Assembly: GCA_003344405.1 (NCBI GenBank)
Contig: NOWV01000004.1
Coordinates: 124,001-188,000, forward strand
Reading direction: 5' to 3'
Length of the DNA stretch: 64,000 nt
Source of the DNA: Trichoplax sp. H2
Lineage: Eukaryota > Placozoa > Uniplacotomia > Trichoplacea
Shown here: one piece after another, positions 51,925-64,000 of the stretch
Layout of the letters: every line of letters starts with the position of its first letter
Position numbering within the stretch: the stretch's first letter is position 1
Translations under genes and position numbers: made by a program
The notes under the pieces: model-generated
Database searches by the model: none
Told to the model about the DNA's origin: nothing
The model's input: only the letters and a program-made list of their open reading frames with translations

Positions 51925-54900
51925 ATGGGTGAATTGTGTGTAGCCACTACCACTCAATTACGATGCCTTTTTAGTGATAGTGCGCAACATACTGTATTGT
52001 ACGAGCATTCTTATATGGCTACGTGGAATGCGGTTCGGCATCGACATCGCTATAACGTCGATGACGAAACGATTTTAGTACAAGATAGGATGATAGATAC
52101 TGACTATCAAGAATTAAGTGCAAAAGAAAATAATGTTGCTGACAATAAACAATTACCAGATCAGCTATCTGCGGAAGATATTACTGTTGATACAGTTGAA
52201 AGTTCTTGGGCAATATTATCAGAGGTAACACTTCCCTTCTTGATTGCAGGACTAGGAACTGTTTGCGCCGGACTACTGCTGGATGTAGTGCAGGTACTGT
52301 CACAAATTGTGAAATATGTGTAGTACTACAGGACAATAGTATTAGCAAGAAGTCATCAAGAAAAGCGAGATTAATAACAGTGGATTACCATCCTTTTGGG
52401 AGATTTAGTTATGTAAGATGTACAATGACTTCAAAATTTACTATACTACACTACACAGTATTTCAGTTAACCGAACCTTCGACACCCCTGTTTTAAGTTG
52501 CTTGTACTTAACGATTAAACTATACGGTAAAAAAGAAATGTCTCTATAGTACAGTATTAACACTAACAGATACTGTAGTACTATACAAAACATACGAATT
52601 AATAGTAAGTAGTAACTTACAGTACTATAATAGTACGGAACTTAACAAATGATAAATCGTAATTATAATTGCTGTGAAAGCTACTGGTCAGCTGAATTTA
52701 TTTCAATTTCTTAAACGCTTTCCGCTGTTAATATCGAAATACGGTATTGGGATCAAGTGCATTAGACAGACCCAGTATATTTATATAGACTAATGCACTT
52801 GGTCCTGGTATTGTATATTCGTAGGGACTTCGATAAAGTTTAATTTACAAATAAATTTCCAATTCGAATGCGATATATTGTACTAATTGTGCAGGCTGTA
52901 CACCTGTACAGTATGTTAGAATAAAGTAATATAACTTGCTACTATTTTCATTAACTTTGTAAACAGCATTGGCGTGTGTTCGTTCAAGTACCAGAAATTT
53001 TTATCATGGTTCCTGCGTTATTGGGTTTGAAAGGCAATTTAGAAATGACCCTTGCTTCTAGGCTTTCTACGGCGGTGAGTAGCAGTAGGAAATTGAGATT
53101 TCACAGAACTTTACTTAATGTACTGTATAGTATAGTACAGTAAAAGAGTACTGTAAATTATTTTATATTTTACATTTTAATTAGCATACACGAAGCAGTG
53201 TACTATAGATATACATAGTCATGCACCTCTAGAACTACTAGAGATCAATGATATAGTACAGTACGGTATTACTGATACATCAATTCAAGTTTTAAGTTTT
53301 ATTTATGCTTAAATCATTGTTACTGAAAGTATCATACGATATAGTTCAGTATTAGGGATAAGCTCAATTTTTCAATTACGCTTTTGACCTGCACTTTCCT
53401 TATTAAGCTTCATGCAAGGAGATGAACCACATCTTATATACGATTTTATATATTAATACCATATTAGGCTGATCTTCATTTGTTAGTAGCACTACGTTTC
53501 AACAGACACGTATTTCAGTGTTTATTTACATCAGTTAAAAGTAAGAATGAAAACTGTGTCAAATTACATTCGCTATTTCTACACTGTAGTAATTAGCTAA
53601 AAGAAAACACTGATAAGAATTTTGAATATTTTATTTTTCTGTTAATTAATGATATGCAAAATCACACTGAAGAGTCGTATCTAATATCTGCTTTACTATA
53701 AATAATTAATTGAACTAGCAGGAACTGTATTTATGTACTGTAATTTAGAGCTAACATCGCTTAATCTTTCAGTAGCATTTAAGCATTAGATTCTTTTACA
53801 GCTACGAATATATACATTAAATACCATCATTGAAAACTCCCCTAGTTCATATACCGCACTTGACAATCGTAATGAAAACTGTTAAGAATTCTCAATAGCT
53901 CTGTAGATACCGTAGCTAATCTTAAGACTACGTGTAGTTGTATACTGTGTGTATATATATTATCGCTTCACATTTTTTGTAATAGATACACTAATAGAGA
54001 ATTATTAGAATAGCCAAGAATTTCATATTTAAAGGCAGTGTGAGCATAACCACTACCCCGATTGTCTGAAAGTTACTTTTATTTAATCATCAAAATATTT
54101 GCTTGAGGGGCGCCATGTTACAAAATCTTACATTTAACTCCCTTTATTGCAAAATTATTCCTAATCGTTACGTAGTTTGTCATATCTAAAATTAGGAAAA
54201 TATTTATCGTTTTACTTGTAGTCAAATTTAGGTCTTATGGATAACCCCGAAAGTAACTGGAAAATTATAACCGGAAACATTTCATTGACTCAGGTTTATA
54301 TTGGCTATTGTTAGATCTTTTATCTCTGTTAAGACTTTTGATTCTAATTGCAAGAATTTGACTTTACTATTAATAACTAGATCCTTTCCGTAGTTCTATG
54401 TACTTTGTCATATTTTACTAATTTCTTATTTGATAGGTTCAAGCTTTAGTTGTGGGATTTTTAGCATCTCTAGCAGCTGTAATCTTCAAGTTCATAACAG
54501 ATGGTCATGTCAGTATCATACATGGGCTTCTTTTGTGTACAAGCAGTTTGATTACGGCATCTCTAGCATCATTATTTCTTGGTATTATTATGGTATCAGT
54601 TATTTTGCTGTCTAAAAAATACAATATCAATCCTGACAACGTAGCTACGCCTATAGCTGCAAGTTTTGGAGATTTAATTACTTTATCCTTACTGTCTGGA
54701 ATATCGAATACCTTTTATCTTCGTTTATGTAAGTATAGACTACAACACTATAATCTATCTAGCCTAAATAGTACACCTTATCAGTTAATTTGTTCAGTAC
54801 TATGTAACATTCGAAAGTTATTACTCATGAGAATGATAATTATGCCCACTACATATGCTTGAATCTAAATCTATTACAGATAATCAACTATACCTTGCGC

Positions 54901-55958
54901 TATTATCAGCTGCTATAATTATTCTATTGTTACCGGTATTATGGATCGTGACAAGAAGAAATGAATTTACTCGAGATTTACTGTATAGCAGTTGGATCCC
55001 GATAGTATCTGCGATGATCATTAGCAGGTATTTCTTCAATTTCAGTTTCAGGCTCGCTTTCAAGAGTCGCTACGGGCAAAAAATCATTTCGTTAAACCTT
55101 TAGTTTAGGGGGCCTTATTCTCGACAAAGCAGTTTCAAAGTATCATGGCGTTGCAGTATTTAGCCCCGTCGTTAACGGTAAAAATACTCTCATTCTCATC
55201 ATTCCTATACTTTCATCAGCAATCAAGTTAATGCTATCTCTGATGTGACTACATACTATATTCACTGATGTTTTGCTTTAAACACCTAAATAGGAGTTGG
55301 AGGTAATATTGCAGCTGTTCAAGCAAGTCGAATATCAACATTTTTACATCAAAGTAGTCATTTAGGCTTAGTGCCGACAGCCGAATCAGGTTCATGCGGA
55401 TATTGTATAACGAAAGGTAAGTCGTTGTAGCAAAAGATACAATCTGCTGGTAGTTCTGTATTAATTGGGTTCATTTTCTTGCAATCGTTTTTAATAGGCA
55501 TACATCTTCGATCAGCTCTACTATTATACTCCCTTGTTGTTCCTGGGCATATGATTTTCTTATACATAATTAGTTATCTCGGAGCCGGGCACGCTACATA
55601 TACGCTAGTATTTTGCTTATTTTACTTGATTATTACTCTTATTCAAGTAAGGAAGTAGGCAATGCAATATTTTCAACTTAAACGTAACAAATAAAATTTA
55701 ATATTTTTCAGTTCTACGTCATTCATGATATAATTGGCTGACATAGTGATTCCTTAATATTCTGTCTGACTACAGGTTGCTCTCTTACTTATCTGTACGA
55801 ACTGGCTCGTATTTAAGTTTTGGGAGTGGGAATGTGATCCGGATAACTATGCTATTCCTTATCTCACCGCCTTAGGAGATCTGGTCGGCACCGGTTTATT
55901 GGCCGCTGCGTTTGTAGTGATTGAAAAATTAAATAATGCGTCACTAGCAAATACTTAG
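51925..55958 (+). CDS. SLC41A1: SLC41-family magnesium transporter
   Basis: Nine exons join in phase to 505 residues (human SLC41A1 513): 51925-52293, 52977-53074, 54222-54293, 54437-54728, 54880-55027, 55104-55177, 55294-55416, 55498-55646 and 55776-55958. The cytosolic N-terminus (1-100) is acidic and poorly conserved. Then follow two MgtE-like halves: [40 protein letters not shown] and [20 protein letters not shown] in the first; [30 protein letters not shown] and [20 protein letters not shown] in the second. The paired PDN-x-A-x-P and GD acidic motifs are those that bind Mg2+ in the pore of MgtE relatives. Role: Mg2+ movement across the plasma membrane, with Na+/Mg2+ exchange reported for SLC41A1. 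Assignment to A1, A2 or A3 cannot be made from sequence alone, and the gene may predate that split. The ATG at 51925 is the first in frame. Confidence 0.95.
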
Positions 55959-56986
55959 CTTTAACTTGCCAATTACAGTTAATTATTGTTATGCTATCTG
56001 AATGGCAATCACTCCTATATTTATTAATATCTAAAAATTTTATTCTCAAAATGAACTATTATATTTTATGCGTCATATCAAGAAATTTAATATAATATCG
56101 CCAAGGGTAATCTCTAGGCTAAATCAAGTTTATTACACACAAATGGCTGCTAGTTTTAATTGGAATGACTGAAGCCTTTATCTTAATCTGCGTTTAATTT
56201 ATAATATACTGTATATTAGGTGTAGGTTAATTATTGTAAATATGTAAATTAAATAATTCTCGTATGCATCGAATCGATTTGAATTAAAAGTCTTATTCTA
56301 GCGCCTAATACACGATGAATTTGAAGTATTAGTACATTTATAGTATTTCATGATTACCTATAATAATTCAGATGAGTGATGATCACACAGTACACTATAT
56401 TAATTATATAATTATTTAATGTATATTTACGATATCTCTATATACAGTATATAATTATACGAGTACTCGTATATTTATAACATAATAAACTTTAAACTTT
56501 TAATGTCTTTTTAATACCATGAGAACAATTTCTTTCTGTAATGATGAGTTTTAATATACAAGTACAATTATATGCACACCTGCAGCAGCAGTTGTCTCAC
56601 ATTACAATTAGCAGTTACCAGTATTCTGCATTTGAACTTTGTTCGATTTAACCGAATACGCTGCCTGGGCTTTGCCTCTCGCCCTGAAAAGTGTGCAGTC
56701 AAATGAAGCCCATGCACGCGTAGAACCCATTCAAAAGTCTAATTTTTTGTAGTATACTGTAGATCAATCTACTCAAGTAAAAGCCTATTTCCCAGTCTTC
56801 ATTCAAAGTTCATGATATCGAATTGCCTTATTTATTCTATTCCTTATTTGCGTACACACACACAATTGGAAGTCGATGATAGCAACAGTTTAGGATCTTG
56901 AGCTGCAATGGTCCAGTATCACTAACTAAAATGATCACAGTGTACTGTACGTATATGCACCGACGTACTGACCGCACCGTGAGATT

Positions 56987-57297
56987 GTCACTATGAGTAT
57001 TCTACGGGCTTAACGTCCTATCATTTCACTAAAACAGAGATATCACAGTTCAATTTCAAATTGGCAATATTTGTTAGAAGCAATGATGGTCACTATGAGT
57101 ATTCTACGGGCTTAACGTCCTATCATTTCACTAAAACAGAGATATCACAGTTCAATTTCAAATTGGCAATATTTGTTAGAAGCAATGATGGTCACTGTGA
57201 GTATTCTACGGGCTTAATGTCCTATCATTTCACTAAAACAGAGATATCACAGTTCAATTTCAAATTGGCAATATTTGTTAGAAGCAATGATGGACAA
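56987..57297. repeat. 102-bp tandem repeat, three copies
   Basis: The words GTCACTATGAGTATTCTACG start at 56987 and 57089 and, with a single change (CACTGTGAG), at 57191, exactly 102 bp apart. Copies are almost identical, so the expansion is recent. Because 102 is divisible by three, one forward frame stays open through all units (34 codons each), but no homology supports it as a protein. Confidence 0.92.
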
Positions 57298-57359
57298 AGT
57301 TTTCCTTTTCGACTTTCATATTTTCACTCAAGATACCGTAGAAATGCAGTCTTAACGCC

Positions 57360-57620
57360 TGTATACTGTACAGTAGAAAACTATCGATTGCACACTGTAC
57401 AGTACAGAAAGGCGAGTCACACTTACAGTACTGTAGTGTACAAAGTACAGTACTGTACAGTAAAGACTAAGTTCCAGTAATACAGGACAGTAGTAGCTAC
57501 AGTACTGTACAGTACACACTTTCAAAGAGTCTACAGTACATCCTCTACAGTGTACAGTGTACAGTACGACTCAGTGAACACGGTACAGCATTGTACAATG
57601 TACTGTACTGGATACAGTAT
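57360..57620. repeat. GTACAGTAC/GTACTGTAC palindrome cluster upstream of ceramide synthase
   Basis: Repeated TACAGTACTGTACAGTA-type words (for example near 57425, 57498 and 57550) fill 260 bp and stop about 100 bp before the start codon of the ceramide synthase. This places the repeat in the likely promoter or 5' UTR. Confidence 0.85.
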
Positions 57621-57723
57621 CGATCGCCAACGACTGCTGAGATGACAACATGTGATGGGGTGATTTTTAACGCAGGCGCCCATTCAAGTCGGACAGCCTT
57701 GAGAGGAGAAGTTGAGTTTACAA

Positions 57724-60700
57724 ATGACGATTATCCAGTATAACGAGGAAGAAGTTTTAAAGGCTTTACCTCCTATAGACGAGGAGCCTAATTTACTAAA
57801 AGTTTTTATTAAATGTTATCAAACAGCGATATCGCTATGGGATTCGCGAATGGCTAACGGTAAATGGAAAGCCGGTTTTCTGGACGAATTCCTGCACTAT
57901 TCTTATTTCAAAATGGACGAACTTTTCATTGTATTACTGGCTGCTATTGCGATAACACTTGTCCGTTATTTGTTTACTGTCCACATTTCAGTCGTAAGTA
58001 TTGCTCCAACTCAATGATACTGAGATCAAACTGAATGTAGGCTTAATCAACTGTTTCAATTTGATTTGATATCATTATTTTATACGATCGATGATGATCC
58101 AAAATGGGATGATACGAAATAGTTTACTGTACATGGATTGAGTGTACAATCTATGCCTGCGTGTATGGATACTGTATTCTATACAGTACAGTATCTATAG
58201 TTACCTATACATTCGGTACAGTTACACGTGTATAAAGGTGGTGTTGGAACCCTACGGACAATGCGATCTTTTGAAGGCAAACGAGCTTAATCCGATCGCA
58301 AATCAATACAAATCTGTTCATACCCATTTCTCCCAATCGTTGCCATTAAGTTAATTAAGATTCACCAAAGCCATCTTCATGCCTTTCACAGTTTTCCTCT
58401 CTAGTTCTACTGTACAGAACGTCGTAGTGGTGTCTAGAGAGAGAGAGAGAGAGAGAGAGACTGATAGTAAAATACAGTTACAGTGTTATGTATTGAAATT
58501 GTTGAAATTTCGATAGTATTCACTCTTTTGAACTATATCGTTGGGTAGATATGGAAAAAATGAAATGGACCTTCTACAGTAACGAGTAGTTAGTTACAAG
58601 TCTCATCGCTGCTAAATGATATTCCTCTTTTTATTTTTCTGTTTGCCATTTGTTCGCCAATAAGTTTAGATTGCTACATTATAGACAAACAGGTATCGTC
58701 TTTTGTACGACCAACTTCTCAAGCAAGATCCATAGGATACGATTATGTTAGCCACCGTATGTGATCAACTGGCTGAGAAGATGAACATTGAAGATCGCGC
58801 AATACAGTAGAATGAGTTTGCAGTAAGATTTGAATTTCAACGCCTTTAGTGCCCTTCACCGACTCAAAAATCGTCTACACTAAAATCCTGCATGAACATA
58901 CAATCGTACTGTAGTATACAATGAAATGATCGAGTAACTACCTGTCATTTTTGCCGATACCTTCTTGCAGGTAGAGTAGCCGAAACGTAACAAGTTACTT
59001 ACTTTCTTGTCATCACCTATGACTTCTCCCATCTTTCATAAACGCGTCCATTAATGATCAATCTATTTTAGTTAAAATGTTTTCAAATATTACATCACAC
59101 TATACAATCAGCAAATCGAAAATCTTCATAATTTCACCAACAAGCTGAAACTATAATTTTCGCTAATTATACTTGATGTATTCCAATCGTATACAGTGGA
59201 AGTAGCTGATACTCGCTTTTTGAACATACGTCTTACGCGTAAGGTTTCAGTAACGAGGCAAGTTGAAAATGTGTAGACGCTGCTGTTCTTTTACATACTC
59301 TACATTGAAATTGAATTATCGTATGCGCTATTGGGTATAATGGACACAGTAAAGCTTCATGGAATCTCACTTTCTTCCTCTGTCAATTTACCCTGAAAAT
59401 TTTCCCCAAAAATCCGTAAAGAAGAGTGGATTGGGGAGTAGACTAGCTAACTTTGTTTGAACGCCTGATTGATACGATACTTTCAAGTTATTACTGTAGT
59501 GTGAGCCTAATCTTCTTGATTCCAACAATCAATCATTTTTACATCCGGATTCTGAAAAGATATTTTACTAACGGTGCAATTATCCAGTCACATTCACATT
59601 CTTGGTGTAGTTTGTACTAAAATCAGAAGTGAAAGCTACGCATTAGTATCTTCCTATTGAGTAAACCGCTTAAATACCCATTACCCATCGACAACTAATT
59701 AATTAACCTTAATTTATTTACTTCTTTAATTAAAGCTCATACTAAAACTTTAAAATAGAAAGATCAAAGATTCGAACACGCTAAATTAGGCCAATTATCA
59801 TAATAGTTCATGCAAGCTATTGAATATTGAATAAAATGAGATAACTTAAAGAATCTAAATTTGAACGATGTAAAGTTAAGACTTGAACTGAAATCTAGAT
59901 CCCCTCAGAATGCATTAGAAGCATATTCCAGCGAGTGCGGTACTTTAGCCCTATTCAATAAAATACTGAGTAGGTGTATAGTAGTCACGGATTCACAGTA
60001 ACTGCGTAGTAAGGTTCGGCAGACTTGAATGTTTATTCTAGAAATATCGTTAAAACGCGTGTTTTGGTTGAATCATTGCTTGGTTTATCATTTAATTAGA
60101 AAAGGATTGCTATAAAATGACTTTATACCGGCGTATCAAAAACCGATTTAGTACGAGAATCGCATAGTGAATACACTCGATGATCCAATACAGCACTATA
60201 TGAGTATATAATAACCTCAATCATGTGAAGCCTATTGCCCGTATGTATTTACTTCTCATGGACATATGGAAGAATCACTGTAACTTCTAGTGAAATCTTT
60301 TTATCCAAAGTACAAAATTTTCTTGTAGTCTTTCATGGTATTATTAAAGTAAAGTGATGAAATGCTGACTTACCTGTTAATAAGAAAGGTAGCTAATTCC
60401 CATTCGTAACTGTAGGTCATTCTGTATACGTAATACGTACACTAAAATAGGGTAATAATAAAAAAGTTAAAGTATACTGTACTATATACAGTAGTTCATA
60501 TCATATTCTTTACAATGAGCACAGTATATAACAATTGTACCTTCGCAATTGCATATCATTGAAATGATTAACGATCGCAATTTAATGTGTATCCTTATTG
60601 TTAACTTCTTAATCTCGTAAAGCCAAATTTCGAAAATATAAGGGCATTTGATTGAAAGTAGAGTTAGGGCAGATAATGTGGACATGTGATTATCATGCTA

Positions 60701-62991
60701 AGTTTCGCTTGATTCTTACTAGATGCTGATGAATAAGGAGAATTTGTAATGTTATGATAGTTATGGAAGTTATATATATCAGAATAAAACATGTTTCACA
60801 TACATTAAGCCAATGCGACTGCATACATAACTATGCCAAATGATAAGACCTGATAATTCACACTGTAAGAAAAGAGGTTGATATACTGATGGTAATTCCT
60901 CTGCATGGATTACTACTACATGTACGACAATGCTTTTAGGATCGATACCTCTTTCGGGCTCTGTCCTAATAACTAGATGATTACTATGGCACACCAACTT
61001 CACATTACAATTCATTTCAGTAGACCACTATAGTGAATTGTAGTACTGCACTACATACTGGAGAGAACGTAAAATATATTCTACGTTACATTGAGTACTA
61101 TGATCTTTGAACGCTTGTATAATTAATTAGTATTACCATTTGTGCCAAAGTATAAAGGACCACTTACAGTTATAAATGCCGTAGAGGCGTGACGTGACAT
61201 TTCGATGAACAGCGTACCTAAAATTTTTGCTATAACGTATAATTTTAATTTCAGTAAACTACTGTTAACCCAGATATTGAAAAGCTTAGCACATACTATA
61301 CGAGTACGAGTATAGTATATAGCCAGGGAAGTTTGCCACAATCATATCGTAACTGTACCTGTGCGGAAATCGGTCAGTTTGATCACACTTATTAGTTACA
61401 ATGTAATCTTATATTTAATAACTGATTGGCTAGTTTGTAACAGTCTATGGAGGACATCACGCACCATATGATTTTTATTCTGTGAAGTATCTATGTAATC
61501 AGTAAATAAATAGCGAAATGATGAATCGCAGTGAGGGGTATTGATTAATTATATTAACTCGATTATATAGCAAGACAAATCCATTAGCTTTGTATAACAA
61601 ATGACTAGCGTAAACTAATGTCATTAGATTTGAAAGATAGATTATAATATATCAGTTACATAATCTGAAAATGACGTAGAATATTAATGTGAAATTGTTT
61701 TTTATTATGACTCATTTTACAAATTACAACAAACGATAGTCCACATGTAGTTCGTAACTTACTAATAAATAATGATATCTTCGCAGCCCTTGGCAAATTA
61801 TCTTCAACTATCAGAATTGAATAAGAGAAAATTCCCCGAAAGTTTGTGGAAATTTGCATTTTATTTGGTATCATGGGGCTATTGTTATTATTTAGTTATG
61901 GAAGCTGGCTACAACATTGTAGATGACCCCACTAATTGCTTTAAAGGTAAGTGGATATACGCTTATCTTAGTGTTACGTGATTGATATGATTTAAAACTA
62001 AGTTTAATCTCTAACTCGCAGATTTCAAAAGAGGAATGGATGTTCCTACGGATTTTAAGATATTATATCTTATTCAAGGATCTTTTTATGTTCACTCATT
62101 TTACGCTACCTTATACATGGACGAAAGAAGGAAAGATACGTGGGTTATGCTTATACATCATGCAGTTGCTGATTCGCTGCTTTTTTTTTCCTATTCTGTT
62201 AGGTAAGCTACTTATTATAGGCTAGATATATTTTTTAGAAAGGAGCATCATAATTTCGCCAGACGTATGTACTAAAACGTTCTAATTAATCTCTACATCA
62301 ATTGAGCAGATACTACAAAATTGCAGCACTTGTTATATTCACCCACGATATCACTGATATCTGCCTCGAGTTTGCTAAAGTCGCCCACTATATGAAACTT
62401 CGCGGTGGTAAAAGTTACCAGTCCTTTGATATCATTTCTTCAGTATTTTTCCTTTTTTTCTCTTTTTTATGGTACTTAAAATTTATTTCAAAGATTTACA
62501 AACAACTATGATTGATTAGGAGCATAAAGAAGAATAATAACTTCGCTTATGTCTTGACAGGATGGTATTTAGGCTGTACTTATACCCTATTAAAGTTTTA
62601 TATACCGCTGGACATTTAGCAGCTTACATAATCCCGGATGGGCCGTTCTATTACAGCCTAAACAGTTTGTTATGGATACTTTTCGCCATGAATATATATT
62701 GGTTTGGGTTTATATCGACATCATTAATCAAAATTGCATTTGGATTGGAGAAAGAAATCCGGGATTCTCGAGAAGATGAAGAAGAAGAAACAGTTGATAG
62801 AATAATTACGAAAGAAACTCATCAGGTATGTGTAGTATTCTTGAATATATCATTTGAAGGAAATTAACAAGAGTAAAATATCTTTTCGAAAGCAGAATTC
62901 TTTGAATCATACTGAAAATAATACAAGTGGTAAGAATCATTCGGATACCAATTCATCTACCTCGAAAAATGATATTCGGCGCCGACATTAA
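57724..62991 (+). CDS. CERS1: Ceramide synthase, CERS1 type (TLC domain)
   Basis: Six exons join in phase to 377 residues (human CERS1 350): 57724-57993, 61787-61946, 62022-62202, 62310-62471, 62561-62825 and 62896-62991. The ATG at 57724 is the first in this frame. Exon 1 encodes an N-terminal region with a membrane span (LFIVLLAAIAITLVRYLF); exon 2 has FPESLWKFAFYLVSWGYCYY. The TLC/Lag1p core follows: IQGSFYVHSFYATLYMDERR, the His pair in WVMLIHHAV, and HDITDICLEFAKV with its conserved Asp. These residues are needed for acyl transfer from acyl-CoA to a sphingoid base in the ER membrane. No Hox-like domain is present, which, with the sequence, points to the CERS1 branch. The tail carries an acidic stretch (REDEEEETVD) and a Ser/Asn-rich end. 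The last exon boundary is less certain: an AAG acceptor 25 bp earlier would add residues. Intron 1 is 3.8 kb. Confidence 0.93.
57994..61786 (+). other. Long first intron of the ceramide synthase gene
   Basis: This is 3.8 kb without recognisable exons on either strand, much longer than the other introns of the gene (about 70-110 bp). It includes a GA microsatellite near 58437-58461 and short GTAC words at its 5' end. Long first introns often carry enhancers, but nothing specific can be read here. A small nested gene cannot be excluded. Confidence 0.6.
58437..58461. repeat. (GA)n microsatellite
   Basis: An uninterrupted GA tract of about 24 bp inside the ceramide synthase first intron. Confidence 0.92.
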
Positions 62992-64000
62992 TACTGGATA
63001 GAACTTACTTTCACATAATCAGCAGTTATCGGTTATTACTTGCACTGGGTTGTTTAATTAATTTGCTAGTGTACCATGTCTTTATAATATTGTTAGTATG
63101 GCGTTTGCTACTTAAAATTGTAGTCGAGCAACAATTTCGCAAGTACGCATGTACAAAATTTTCCAAACTTGCTAGATTTCGCACTAGTCAAATATATCAC
63201 TTAACCATAGCATCATTTATAGTCAAACTTTAAAGCTTTGCCACTTGCAGTTGGTGGTTGTGTTCTTATCATGAAGAAGTACATTAAGATATACGCTAAT
63301 TTCCTATTAGAAGTATTAAAAATTATCTTTTCGCAATTAAGTTACACGAGTGCTCAGATGTTTTTATAATTTATGTAACTTTAACTTGCCATGTTGTTGC
63401 ATTATCTTAGTTAATTTTGTGTTCAAAAAAGATCGCATAACACTACATATTAAATTTTTTATCGAAATTCATGTGGCAGTCTTATTTTGCAATGATAACT
63501 TATGAAAAATAGTATTTCTATTACTGTACGGGCTCCATACACGGACAGTGTCTACATTTTCGTATATTCGGAATCTGGACTACAATTTTCGGCTGAGCTC
63601 ATGTAGCGATTGATACCCTAAATATCTGTCCCTTACCTATACCTTTCAATGCCGGTTAAATACTTCGTAAAGCAGTATCAACGTAATTTTATCTTTCATT
63701 AATAAGGAAATCTCCTGCCTTAGTACTTATTCAGAGTTATACTTATACCCATTGTAAACAGATTGACTTTTAGTATTATAGCTTTAGATAATGGATGGAA
63801 GACTGTAATAGTGCTTTAGTGAGATATTCAATTTAGGGAATAAAATCTGCCATGTTATATCTCGAAAAGCACATGCGCTAAATTTACTAAAGCGGATCAG
63901 AAATAAAGACGAATAAATTTAAAAGACTCGATTGTACAATATAGAAAACTTTGCGTCTGAAATGTCGTTTCACTTCTGTGTTAAAAAATTTTTGTATCCG
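62992..64000. other. Downstream of ceramide synthase, no gene recognised
   Basis: The last kilobase is AT-rich and contains only short open frames. No exon of a following gene is recognised before the window ends. Confidence 0.55.

Larger units (their letters stand above)
55959..57723. other. Intergenic with 102-bp tandem repeat and GTAC cluster
   Basis: Between the SLC41 stop and the ceramide synthase start. The first kilobase is plain AT-rich DNA. From 56987 there is a three-copy 102-bp tandem repeat, then a GTAC palindrome cluster (57360-57620) that ends about 100 bp before the ceramide synthase ATG. Confidence 0.7.

Noticed and set aside
57712-57723. Upstream TTG start for the ceramide synthase
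   Set aside because: The codon at 57712 is TTG, not ATG. The first ATG in frame is at 57724 and fits a eukaryotic start.

Overview
This is an AT-rich animal nuclear window. Genes are split by many GT-AG introns, from about 66 bp to 3.8 kb, and there are no operons. The gene set is metazoan: an inhibitory SMAD, dymeclin, a CERS1-type ceramide synthase, an SLC41 magnesium carrier, a CCDC162-type coiled-coil protein and the ciliary protein CFAP276. Compact genes, short introns and near-vertebrate protein similarity suggest an early-branching animal. I lean to a placozoan (Trichoplax-like); a sponge cannot be excluded from sequence alone.

Layout: 2-133 (+) 3' end of a DUF1294 membrane protein. 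3887-5478 (-) a small signal-peptide/membrane protein with a PPPY tail. 8657-13722 (-) dymeclin, 17 exons rebuilt in phase. 17236-20467 (+) inhibitory SMAD6/7, 4 exons, divergent from dymeclin. 22370-23880 an about 140-bp satellite array. 25248-26711 (+) TMA7, 4 exons. 30409-31463 (+) CFAP276, 5 exons. 32597-50706 (-) a CCDC162-like coiled-coil gene with more than 35 exons, filling over a quarter of the window. 51925-55958 (+) SLC41-type Mg2+ transporter, 9 exons. 57724-62991 (+) ceramide synthase, 6 exons with a 3.8-kb first intron. For every gene with an exon list except the CCDC162-like one, exon phases sum to a complete reading frame.

The genes act in unrelated processes: Golgi trafficking, TGF-beta/BMP feedback, translation, cilia, Mg2+ transport and sphingolipid synthesis. 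No pathway cluster is evident. Next to the CCDC162-like gene lies the convergent CFAP276, so a cilia-related neighbourhood is possible but unproven.

Intergenic DNA is marked by dense clusters of the self-complementary words GTACAGTAC, CAGTACTG and TGTACA, in at least ten places. Four 20-N gaps (6152, 6643, 15804, 24633) are bordered by near-identical direct duplications. These look like unmerged haplotype or contig ends rather than real duplications; one of them duplicates TMA7 exons 1-2. I found no convincing tRNA, rRNA, CRISPR or autonomous transposon, and no clearly new biological system. The most unusual DNA is the GTAC palindrome family and the two-variant satellite.
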